Shown one piece after another: positions 25,870-31,901 of a stretch of DNA of 31,901 bases (within the stretch, counting starts at the first letter, position 1; every line of letters starts with the position of its first letter). The stretch spans positions 1 through 31,901 of the forward strand of contig JAZDMB010000056.1 of the NCBI GenBank assembly GCA_043801445.1, read 5' to 3'. The translations under genes were made by a program, and so were the position numbers. Under the pieces are notes generated by a model. The model ran no database searches. It had not been told where the DNA came from and saw only the letters and a list, made by a program, of their open reading frames with translations. Origin of the DNA: JAZDFP01 sp043801445 (GTDB lineage: Bacteria; Planctomycetota; MHYJ01; JACQXL01).

Positions 25870-26940
25870 TTATCTTCTGTCTTTGGGACCTTGTCCCTGG
25901 CCTTTACCCTGACCTTGTCCATCCCGTCCTTCGCCTTTGCCATGGTCACGGACACCTTTATTGGGATTTTTCCCTTCCCATTCCTTCCACTGCTTCCCGT
26001 CTTTATCATCCGGATGGGCGCGATACCATTCACGGGCGACTTCCCGTTCCTCCGAGCTGAATTTACCATCGCCGTCTTTGTCCCATCTCTTAAAATAATT
26101 AATATTTCCAGCGTGCCGGGGATCATGAGTGGCTCTAATGTATCTCTCCAATTCCTGTGCATTCAGTGCACTATCGCCGTCCTTATCCAATTTTTTAATT
26201 AATTGCCGTATCGCTTCGGCTCGTCGGGTATCCTGATCAGCTTTCATCTGTGCCTTTTCCGAATCACTCAGTTTACCATCTCCGTCTTTGTCATATTTTT
26301 TAATGGTTTCAGCGCGACTCGCGGCTTGATCCGATTTCATCTGCGCCTTTTCCGATTCACTCAGTTTACCATCGCCATCTTTGTCATATTTTTTGAGCAG
26401 CTTTGCCTTTTGGTCTTTCCGTTGCTCCTCTTTATTGCGTCCATTTTTGGCCGCGTCAATACGATATACGGTGAGTTCCTGTGCATTCAATTTGCCGTCG
26501 CGATCCGTGTCGTATTTAGCCATAATTTTTTGTATCAACCCTGCATCCCACTGGCGGTCGTTATTAAAATCACCGTCTCTCCCTTTATCATCGCCTTTTT
26601 TACCAGACTTGTTCTGGTTCTCCAGACGACGGGCATCCCGGTCGGCTTTCATCTGCGCCTTTTCCGCATCATTCAGTTTGCCGTCGCCGTCTTTGTCATA
26701 TTTTTTGAGGATTTCTGTTTTCTTATTGCGTGCATCGGCCTTTTTATCGTCGCCCTGACCGCTGTTACCATCACCTATCCGATCAACCTTACCGCTGTTT
26801 TGGTCATCCTGATTATCACCGGGATTAACCCCTTTATTATCCGAGTTTCCCCCTCTGTCTCCGCTGTAGGCGGCAAATAACTGGACAGAACCCCATCCAA
26901 TTATTGTCAGCACCATAAGTCCGATCAGTGCTTTTTTCAT
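25870..26940 (-). CDS. Secreted EF-hand protein with six calcium loops
   Basis: The start at 26940 is chosen because AAGGAGG lies 9 nt upstream and the product then begins with a signal peptide (MKKALIGLMV to about residue 24). The 356-aa protein has six DxDxDG loops starting near residues 82, 144, 186, 217, 252 and 287, plus a degenerate one near 124 (DFNNDRQWD). Loops 1, 3 and 4 share the unit KKYDKDGDGKL followed by SEKAQMK, and their DNA is near-identical, so they arose by duplication. The ends are rich in G, K, D and Q and look disordered. Calcium binding outside the cytoplasm is inferred; target unknown. Confidence 0.88.
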   Translation of the reverse strand: MKKALIGLMVLTIIGWGSVQLFAAYSGDRGGNSDNKGVNPGDNQDDQNSGKVDRIGDGNSGQGDDKKADARNKKTEILKKYDKDGDGKLNDAEKAQMKADRDARRLENQNKSGKKGDDKGRDGDFNNDRQWDAGLIQKIMAKYDTDRDGKLNAQELTVYRIDAAKNGRNKEEQRKDQKAKLLKKYDKDGDGKLSESEKAQMKSDQAASRAETIKKYDKDGDGKLSDSEKAQMKADQDTRRAEAIRQLIKKLDKDGDSALNAQELERYIRATHDPRHAGNINYFKRWDKDGDGKFSSEEREVAREWYRAHPDDKDGKQWKEWEGKNPNKGVRDHGKGEGRDGQGQGKGQGQGPKDRR

Positions 26941-26960
26941 AATTCCTTTCCTCCTTTTAA

Positions 26961-27064
26961 TTGCCCGCACGGGCAAGTTATCCCGATGAACCTGCCCGAA
27001 TGATTTCGGTCAAGCAAGTATCGGGGTTTCGATATTACATCAGTATAAACCCGTTCTTGCCCGG
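26961..27064 (-). promoter_or_regulatory. Structured 5' leader of the EF-hand gene
   Basis: TTGCCCG (26961-26967) and CGGGCAA (26970-26976) form a 7-bp hairpin whose 3' side lies 4 nt before the AAGGAGG site. A second CTTGCCCGG copy (27056-27064) gives a minus-strand CCGGGCAAG that could pair with the same segment. A TATAAT hexamer (27080-27085) precedes the region. Confidence 0.4.
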
Positions 27065-27179
27065 AAAGTTGCGTAGAAAATTATATTTTCAGATTATTTA
27101 TTGTTTCTGCCAAGACCATGAATGAAGCTCTACAAAATATTGGGAGATTCCTGCGGATTTGCGCGCCTTTCGATTTCGC

Positions 27180-28142
27180 TTACTCAGACGACTTTTTGAT
27201 ATCAGAATCCTTGATATCATCCTTACACTGTATCTTGAAATCCATAGTATTCCCGCGCCTTAAAACTTTCAGGTTCAATTCCGGAGCCTTACCTATCATA
27301 TCCAGGAATTGCGTGAATAGTTTATTCAGAGTCGGATTATCATTTATTGAAGTAATGATATCATTCTTCTCCAGCCCCGCATTTTTTGCCGGAGAATCAT
27401 CTTCGACTCTAAATATCGCCGGGTAATAACTATTTCCGTCAAGGGTTATTATCCAGCAAAACATTCCGATTCTCCGTTGTATTGACAAATAAGATTCGGG
27501 ATCCTTGCGGAATGGTAATTTTTCAAGCATACTAGCAATAACAAATTGGCCTCCTACACGGAAATCGGGGTTGTCAGATGCGCCGACACCCGTTGCCGAA
27601 TATATCGCTTTATTATCTTTCGCATCAATAATATCAAGCCGTGCCGATGGGCGGTAATATCCGACAACATAACCTAATATCGTCTCTGTTTTTGTCGTAA
27701 AATAGCCCGGCACATAAGTTGTTGCGGTTCCGCCCGTAGTAGACACTCCGTTATAAACAGACAGATTAGTCGTTATGGTTTGCGCCGGAACGTAATCCGG
27801 TATCGTGATAGATGAAGGCGGGGTATAATGAGTTTCATACTTGTTCTTGAAACAGCTCTTGACTATAAAATCCGGCCCTTTATCCCGTTCGACATACGTA
27901 TAACCTCTTGTTTCTAACAGATTCCTGATATAGAATGTGATTTGTTTGGCTAAAATTGCGTTCGATTCCGACAGCTCAACTGAAAAAGTTTTATAATCGC
28001 CATAACTTACATCCGGATTTATATAAAATTTGATTAATGGTTTCTCACGTAAAAGCAACGGTTTTAAATTGCCGGAAGCCGATCGGCATCCTGCCAGGAT
28101 AAGAAATAATCCTATCAATACGATAATTTTTATTTTATTCAT
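27180..28142 (-). CDS. DUF4136-like lipoprotein with C-terminal PDZ domain
   Basis: The 320-aa protein begins with a lipoprotein signal (MNKIKIIVLI, LILAGC, Cys19). Residues about 35-215 look like the DUF4136 domain: YINPDVSYGDYKTFS, then IRNLLETRGYTYVERDKGPDFIV, and a T/S/Y-rich low-complexity insert before SARLDIIDAKDNKAIYSATG. The last part (about 235-305) is PDZ-like, with DDSPAKNAGLEKNDIITSIND. AAGAAGG is near the start. The joint of DUF4136 and PDZ is uncommon. An outer-membrane or periplasmic role is inferred; the function is unknown. It follows valS by 66 nt. Confidence 0.8.
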   Translation of the reverse strand: MNKIKIIVLIGLFLILAGCRSASGNLKPLLLREKPLIKFYINPDVSYGDYKTFSVELSESNAILAKQITFYIRNLLETRGYTYVERDKGPDFIVKSCFKNKYETHYTPPSSITIPDYVPAQTITTNLSVYNGVSTTGGTATTYVPGYFTTKTETILGYVVGYYRPSARLDIIDAKDNKAIYSATGVGASDNPDFRVGGQFVIASMLEKLPFRKDPESYLSIQRRIGMFCWIITLDGNSYYPAIFRVEDDSPAKNAGLEKNDIITSINDNPTLNKLFTQFLDMIGKAPELNLKVLRRGNTMDFKIQCKDDIKDSDIKKSSE

Positions 28143-28208
28143 TAATTCATCCCTTCTTATGAATTATTTTTCTTCACATTCCTTATGGCACCAATTAAGC
28201 AGGAAATG

Positions 28209-30932
28209 TTAATCAAGATTTCGCAGCGACTCTTTCAGATTTGCGTATTGCCCAGATAGCTCTTCTAATTTGAGTGTCTCTTTCTGGATGATTGCTTCCG
28301 GCGCCCTGGTCCTGAAATCTTCTTTTGCTAATTTCCGCTTGACCGATTCCAGCTGTTCCTGGATTTTTATCATCCGCTCCTGTAATCGTTTTTTCTCCAC
28401 TTCTTTATCAATAATGCCTTCCAACGGAACGAAGAGTTTTAATACACTGACTATTTCTGTTGCCGAGTGTTTTGGCTGGGCAAGTTTGATTCCCAATTCT
28501 ATTTTGCTGAGATTGGCCTGTTGCGTAATCATATCCTGATGCTCTTTGATGCCAGCCAATATCTCTTCCGATTCTGCGGAAATAATCAGAACCAACGGCT
28601 GTTTCTTTTCTATATTCGTCTTATTGCGGATATTCCTCACCCCGCGGATGATATCAATCAACGTTTCCATTTCCCTTTCTGTCTTTTCGTCTATCTGTGA
28701 AATATCAGCTGAAGGCCAATCCGCAATAATTATCGCCTTGTCCTTAAAATCTGCTTCATATTTCTCCCTGAATTTCTGCCATAATTCCTCTGTAATGAAC
28801 GGGATAAACGGATGTAACATCCTTAATAACCTGCTGAAAATATGAGGTATTATTCTGGCAACTGTCTTATCTCCGTTATAGAGCCGCGGCTTGATAATTT
28901 CCAGATACCAGTCGCACAGGTCGTTCCAGAAGAAGTGATAAATCAGATGCGCGGCCTCGCTGAATTCGTATTTTTCTAATGCCGAAGTATAATCGCGGAT
29001 GGTGGTATTGAGCCGGCTCACTATCCAGTTATCTTCAAAAATGATTCGTTGTTCGGTGTCCTGTTTTCGTTCTTCCCACCCTTCGGGGCGAGGCTCGCTA
29101 AAGGCGGCGGTTTTTTCATTCTTTCGTTCTTCACTGCTAAGCACCAGACGGTTGGCATTCCAGAGTTTGTTGCAAAAGTTGCGTCCGGATTCGTATGCCT
29201 CATCCGAGATGCTGATATCACCGCCCAGCGGAATATTAGCCATTATGCCGAATCTGAGCGCATCTGCGCCGTATTGGTCTATCAGTTTGAGCGGGTCAGG
29301 CGAGTTTCCAAAAGATTTACTCAATTTCCGACCGGTTTTATCGCGGGCAATGCCGTGGATATACACATCCCTGAAAGGCACCGAACCGGTAAATTCCAAA
29401 CCCGCCATTATCATTCTAGAAACCCAGAAAAATATGATTTCCTTTCCTGAATTCAAGACAGTTGTTGGATAGAAATATTTCAGGTCTTCTGTTTCTTTAG
29501 GCCAGCCGAATACCACAAAAGGCCAGAGCCAGGAAGAAAACCAGGTATCCAGCACATCGGGGTCTTGAATTAGATTCGTATTCCCGCACTTCGGGCATTT
29601 AGTCGGAGTTATTCTGCTCACAATAGGCGGGCATTGATTTGCGGTTTGCGGTTCGCGGTTAGTGGTTAGTTGTTTAGTTGTTTGACAATACCAAACCGGT
29701 ATTCTATGCCCCCACCAGAGTTGCCTGGAAATGCACCAGTCGCGGATATTCCCCAGCCAATTCAGATAAACCTTAGTCCAATGTTCAGGATAAAATCTGA
29801 TATCTTTTTTCTCAGCGGCTTTTATGGCCGGTTCTGCCAGAGGCTTCATCCTGACAAACCACTGAAGCGAAAGATACGGCTCTATCATCGTCTCGCAACG
29901 ATAGCAATGCCCGACCGAATGCATATATTTTTCCTGCTTTTCCAACAGACCTTCTTCGGCCAGCCGTTCAACAATCAGTTTACGGCATTCCAATCTATCC
30001 AATCCCTTATACTCGCCGGCATTCTCGTTCATCTTGGCATCTGGAGCCATCACATTAATAAATTCAAGATTATGTTTTTGCCCCATAATAAAATCATTGG
30101 GGTCGTGGGCAGGCGTAACCTTGACCGCGCCGGACCCGAAATCACGTTCAACTATTTCGTCGGCGATTATCTTGATTTCCCGTTTGACAATCGGCAATAC
30201 CAGATTCTTGCCGATAAGGTTTTTGTATCTCCTGTCATCCGGATGAACTGCTACAGCCGTGTCGCCCAACATCGTCTCGGGCCTAGTCGTTGCCACAACA
30301 ACATACTTGTCTTTGTTTTCTTTAAATGGATATTTTATCCAATAAAGTCCGCCTTCAATTTCTTCGTGTTCAACTTCCTCATCTGACAATGCGGTCTGGC
30401 ACCGGGGGCACCAGTTAATGATATAATTACCGCGGTAGATAAGTCCTTTTTCATACAGGCGAATAAATACCTCTTTTACCGACTCGGAATATTCTTTGTC
30501 CATTGTAAATCTCAGCCGTTTCCAATCGCAGGAACAGCCGAGTTTCTTCAGTTGCTGGATGATTATACCGCCGTATTGCTCTTTCCATTTCCAGACCAGC
30601 TCAACGAATTTCTCACGGCCCAGCGCATGTCTGGATGTCCTTTCCTTCTTAAGCTGTTTTTCCACCACGTTCTGAGTGGCGATACCGGCATGGTCTGTGC
30701 CCGGCACCCAGCAAGTCTCATAGCCCTGCATCCGCTTAAAGCGCACCAAAATATCCTGCGGGGTTTCATCCATCACATGTCCCATATGCAGGATGCCGGT
30801 AACATTAGGAGGCGGGATAACCAGCGAGAATGATTTCTTGGATTTGCTGGGGCTTGCCGAGAAATAACCCTTTTCCTCCCACATCTTATAGATGCGGTCT
30901 TCTACATTTTTAGGCTGATAGGCTGTTTCCAT
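28209..30932 (-). CDS. valS: Valyl-tRNA synthetase
   Basis: ValS charges tRNA-Val and edits threonine. The class I signatures are intact: HMGH in PNVTGILHMGHV near residue 40 and KLSKS in GRKLSKSFGN; the editing domain has TTRPETMLGDTAVAVHP and DVLDTWFSSWLWPF follows. A C-terminal coiled-coil arm ends the protein. I place the start at 30932 (METAYQPK), giving 907 aa; the frame is open further upstream to 30998, but those residues lie in a hairpin leader. Two stretches look like repeat DNA read in frame: about residues 417-431 and 596-629. It lies downstream of tRNA-Pro. Confidence 0.96.
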   Translation of the reverse strand: METAYQPKNVEDRIYKMWEEKGYFSASPSKSKKSFSLVIPPPNVTGILHMGHVMDETPQDILVRFKRMQGYETCWVPGTDHAGIATQNVVEKQLKKERTSRHALGREKFVELVWKWKEQYGGIIIQQLKKLGCSCDWKRLRFTMDKEYSESVKEVFIRLYEKGLIYRGNYIINWCPRCQTALSDEEVEHEEIEGGLYWIKYPFKENKDKYVVVATTRPETMLGDTAVAVHPDDRRYKNLIGKNLVLPIVKREIKIIADEIVERDFGSGAVKVTPAHDPNDFIMGQKHNLEFINVMAPDAKMNENAGEYKGLDRLECRKLIVERLAEEGLLEKQEKYMHSVGHCYRCETMIEPYLSLQWFVRMKPLAEPAIKAAEKKDIRFYPEHWTKVYLNWLGNIRDWCISRQLWWGHRIPVWYCQTTKQLTTNREPQTANQCPPIVSRITPTKCPKCGNTNLIQDPDVLDTWFSSWLWPFVVFGWPKETEDLKYFYPTTVLNSGKEIIFFWVSRMIMAGLEFTGSVPFRDVYIHGIARDKTGRKLSKSFGNSPDPLKLIDQYGADALRFGIMANIPLGGDISISDEAYESGRNFCNKLWNANRLVLSSEERKNEKTAAFSEPRPEGWEERKQDTEQRIIFEDNWIVSRLNTTIRDYTSALEKYEFSEAAHLIYHFFWNDLCDWYLEIIKPRLYNGDKTVARIIPHIFSRLLRMLHPFIPFITEELWQKFREKYEADFKDKAIIIADWPSADISQIDEKTEREMETLIDIIRGVRNIRNKTNIEKKQPLVLIISAESEEILAGIKEHQDMITQQANLSKIELGIKLAQPKHSATEIVSVLKLFVPLEGIIDKEVEKKRLQERMIKIQEQLESVKRKLAKEDFRTRAPEAIIQKETLKLEELSGQYANLKESLRNLD
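29044..29138 (-). repeat. Repeat-like insert in valS, linker before DNWIVSRL
   Basis: This stretch encodes an E/K/R-rich, low-complexity linker (SSEERKNEK to EERKQDTEQR). It includes a CCC-TTCG-GGG hairpin and TTCGTTNTTC-type units like intergenic repeat DNA. The valS linker at this place is about 15-20 residues longer than in the E. coli and Thermus enzymes as I recall them. Confidence 0.5.
29641..29683 (-). repeat. Heptanucleotide repeat in valS
   Basis: On the plus strand six 7-nt units follow one another: GCGGTTT, GCGGTTC, GCGGTTA, GTGGTTA, GTTGTTT and, after one extra base, GTTGTTT. On the coding strand they give an N/T/Q-rich loop (KQLTTNREPQTA) between WGHRIPVWYC and CPKCGN, in frame. 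Confidence 0.8.
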
Positions 30933-30944
30933 AGTCTCGCCTGC

Positions 30945-31032
30945 CCCGTTAGAAGCATCCATATATTGTATAATTGTATATTGATATTGTTTTATCACAT
31001 TGCTTTTGTTTGCTTCTAACGGGCTGAGAAGC
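30945..31032 (-). promoter_or_regulatory. valS leader with 13-bp inverted repeat and alternative pairing
   Basis: In the minus-strand leader CCCGTTAGAAGCA (31011-31023) pairs perfectly with TGCTTCTAACGGG (30945-30957) across a 53-nt loop. The second arm ends 12 nt before the ATG at 30932. Just upstream, GCTTCT (31027-31032) can pair with AGAAGC inside the first arm, so two structures exclude each other. No T-box (TGGNACCGCG) is present. Confidence 0.55.
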
Positions 31033-31051
31033 TAACAAAGCTTGCTACTGC

Positions 31052-31080
31052 ATTCTATTTTCTCTATAACGTAATGTCAA
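31052..31080 (-). promoter_or_regulatory. valS promoter
   Basis: On the minus strand TTGACA (31075-31080), a 17-bp spacer and TAGAAT (31052-31057) form a strong sigma70-type promoter. The predicted start near 31045 gives a leader of about 113 nt that contains the inverted repeat. Confidence 0.7.
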
Positions 31081-31163
31081 GAAAACTTTGTCCCTTATGG
31101 GATACTATTAAATATCTATACGGAGTTTTTATTTATAGAATACTGTTAGGTATAACTTCTGCC

Positions 31164-31180
31164 ACCCCGCCTTGCGGGGT
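31164..31180. repeat. Short GC hairpin
   Basis: ACCCCGC and GCGGGGT form a perfect 7-bp stem with a 3-nt loop in the AT-rich region upstream of valS. There is no U-run on either side. Confidence 0.6.
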
Positions 31181-31190
31181 AAACTCCGGC

Positions 31191-31225
31191 ACCAAGACAC
31201 TAAGAATTCTTTGTGTCTTTGTGGT
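31191..31225. repeat. TCTGTG/TTTGTG-family palindrome
   Basis: ACCAAGACACTAAGAA is followed at once by TTCTTTGTGTCTTTGTGGT. The arms pair except for a 3-nt deletion in the left one, so it is a palindromic member of the repeat family. Confidence 0.7.
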
Positions 31226-31276
31226 AAATTAATATAATTTTCTATGAAATCGAGATATGACTTATAACAGGAACAA

Positions 31277-31342
31277 TCGGGGCGAGTGGATTTGAACCTC
31301 TGACTTTGGCGCCGTAGCGCCACGCTCTAAACTAAGGCCAGT
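31277..31342 (-). pseudogene. tRNA-like relic downstream of tRNA-Pro
   Basis: The 3' end matches the T-arm and acceptor of the intact tRNA-Pro upstream (GTCAGAGGTTCAAATCC and CGCCCCGAT), but there is no 5' acceptor strand and the anticodon arm is replaced by a 6-bp hairpin with a 4-nt loop that cannot form a 7-nt anticodon loop. The T-stem has a mismatch. It is best read as a decayed tandem copy of tRNA-Pro. Confidence 0.55.
31304..31324. repeat. Hairpin repeat, copy 1
   Basis: CTTTGGCGCCGTAGCGCCACG has a 6-bp palindromic stem and lies inside the tRNA relic. It matches the 22-nt copy at 31793-31814. Confidence 0.6.
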
Positions 31343-31347
31343 TAAAA

Positions 31348-31422
31348 TCGGGGCGGGAGGATTTGAACCTCTGACCTCTTGGTCCCGAACCAAGCGCGCT
31401 AGCCAGACTGCGCTACGCCCCG
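31348..31422 (-). tRNA. tRNA-Pro (anticodon CGG)
   Basis: The cloverleaf is complete: acceptor stem CGGGGCG/CGCCCCG, D-stem GCGC/GCGC, anticodon stem CTTGG/CCAAG around loop TTCGGGA with anticodon CGG, variable region AGGTC and T-loop TTCAAAT. One A-C mismatch lies at the base of the T-stem. The discriminator base is A and the 3' CCA is not encoded. It reads proline codon CCG. It is followed by the relic and begins 2 nt after the stop of the GIY-YIG gene. Confidence 0.95.
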
Positions 31423-31424
31423 AA

Positions 31425-31789
31425 TCAGATACTTTTAAGAAACCGTTCAATACCTCGCTTTTTTATTTTATATTCTATCCGGACAGATTCCGTTCTGCTG
31501 TTAAACTCAAATGATTTAACTAACTCCCATGGAACTCCGGCCTTCGTGAATTTATCTTCACCTGAATTATGTTCACGTAATCGGTTCACGAGGTTTTGAG
31601 TGCTACCGACATAATATTTATTTAATGAATCACTGTGTAATATGAGATTGTTGACAAAGTCAACAATTTCACCCTGAACGAAGTGAAGGGTCTCAAAACT
31701 GTGCTTGGTGAGATTCTTCGCTTCGCTCAGAATGACACCGTTGAATGGTTTTTCAACGGTCTCAATATATAAGTATAATATTGCTTCAA
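31425..31789 (-). pseudogene. GIY-YIG endonuclease-like gene split by a 120-bp element
   Basis: The C-terminal part is a normal small GIY-YIG protein of the UvrC-N-like (UPF0213/YhbQ-type) group: NKYYVGSTQNLVNRLREHN, then KAGVPWELV and ESVRIEYKIKKRG. Its usual N-terminus is missing in the present frame; instead the frame runs back into repeat DNA. If bases 31644-31763 and one AATAT copy are removed, the frame reads KQYYTYILHSDS straight into NKYYVGS, which is the expected YYTYIL start. The original start is probably TTG (31787-31789) or lies in the hairpin just upstream. A fused product from an ATG at 31847 is possible but unlikely to fold. Confidence 0.8.
31644..31763. mobile_element. 120-bp MITE-like element with 5-bp target duplication
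   Basis: The element has terminal inverted repeats of 11 bp (GAGATTGTTGA at 31644-31654; TCAACGGTCTC at 31753-31763; 9 of 11 match) and is flanked by AATAT on both sides (31639-31643 and 31764-31768). Each end also forms its own hairpin: 9-bp stem at 31647-31667 and 9-bp stem at 31737-31760. It codes for no transposase, so it would need one in trans. Its minus strand reads ILSEAKNL, a peptide I have met in many spurious ORFs made from dispersed repeats. Confidence 0.82.
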
Positions 31790-31792
31790 CGA

Positions 31793-31814
31793 CCTTGGCG
31801 CCGCAGGTGCCACG
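31793..31814. repeat. Hairpin repeat, copy 2
   Basis: CCTTGGCGCCGCAGGTGCCACG forms a 7-bp stem with one G-T pair and a 3-nt loop. It sits right before the presumed start of the GIY-YIG gene and matches copy 1 at 31304-31324. Confidence 0.6.
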
Positions 31815-31901
31815 CCACGAAAACAGCATACAGAATATAAAATACAAACCCTAAAGTCAATTATTATCCCGCATTATTCATAAATGCTTCAAATCAGTGG
31901 C

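Noticed and set aside
25857..26162. Minus-strand ORF in another frame at the end of the EF-hand gene
   Set aside because: The EF-hand frame has six matching calcium loops and a signal peptide; the other is a by-product of repetitive codons.
26203..26880. Plus-strand ORF of 225 aa over the EF-hand gene
   Set aside because: It is hydrophobic only because it is the antisense of D/K/E-rich repeats; no start signals.
30933..30998. ValS start at 30998
   Set aside because: The added residues lie inside the inverted-repeat leader and do not resemble ValS N-termini; METAYQPK at 30932 fits the family.
30945..31045. T-box riboswitch for valS
   Set aside because: No TGGNACCGCG-like T-box motif and no terminator with U-run; only the inverted repeat is present.
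31277..31342. Second functional tRNA
   Set aside because: There is no 5' acceptor strand and the would-be anticodon arm cannot make a 7-nt loop.
31262..31450. Small ORF across tRNA-Pro
   Set aside because: Reading through a tRNA gene and its relic; peptides such as GSNPPAP come from the T-arm.

Overview
The window is a chromosomal segment of an AT-leaning bacterium with short intergenic gaps and a mix of strong Shine-Dalgarno sites and starts with none. The DUF1570-type HEGTH peptidase, the fused AroD-AroE enzyme, the many secreted or lipid-anchored proteins of unknown function and the weak Shine-Dalgarno usage suggest a Planctomycetota/PVC-type lineage. This placement is inference; no 16S or single-phylum marker is present.

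Layout. (1) 1-2.6 kb, plus strand: the end of a fibronectin-like/glycine-rich secreted protein, a long gap, a small orphan ORF with a near-consensus promoter, and a coiled-coil lipoprotein with an 84-bp internal duplication and a hairpin behind it. (2) 2.9-8.3 kb, minus strand: thpR-recA-alaS-thiS-thiG, a compact housekeeping run. (3) 8.5-12.2 kb, plus strand: tatA, an FHA membrane protein, a LysM/L,D-transpeptidase and aroDE, ending in a 35-bp convergent overlap with greA. (4) 12.9-17.5 kb, plus strand: acyl-CoA dehydrogenase, HEAT-repeat membrane protein, GspG-like protein, C45-type acyltransferase lipoprotein and a ferritin-like protein. (5) 17.8-31 kb, minus strand: valS, a PDZ lipoprotein, an EF-hand secreted protein, rmuC, a cupin, a flavin reductase-rubredoxin (Hrb type), a small membrane protein, the flavodiiron protein FprA, truD, a DUF1570-like peptidase and a YgjP-like metallopeptidase. 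Hrb and FprA are known redox partners for O2/NO reduction, and here they are separated by one small ORF bracketed by repeats. (6) 31.0-31.9 kb: tRNA-Pro(CGG), a tRNA-like relic, and a GIY-YIG gene split by a 120-bp inverted-repeat element.

The main signals beyond the genes are repeats and RNA leaders. A TCTGTG-rich repeat family fills many gaps, sometimes as near-perfect palindromes. A MITE-like element with an 11-bp terminal inverted repeat and a 5-bp target duplication interrupts a GIY-YIG gene, and removing it in silico restores the normal N-terminus. Repeat-like DNA appears to have entered valS in frame at two places. The valS leader has a consensus promoter and a 13-bp inverted repeat whose left arm can also pair with an upstream segment, a layout expected of a switch or attenuator but without a T-box motif.
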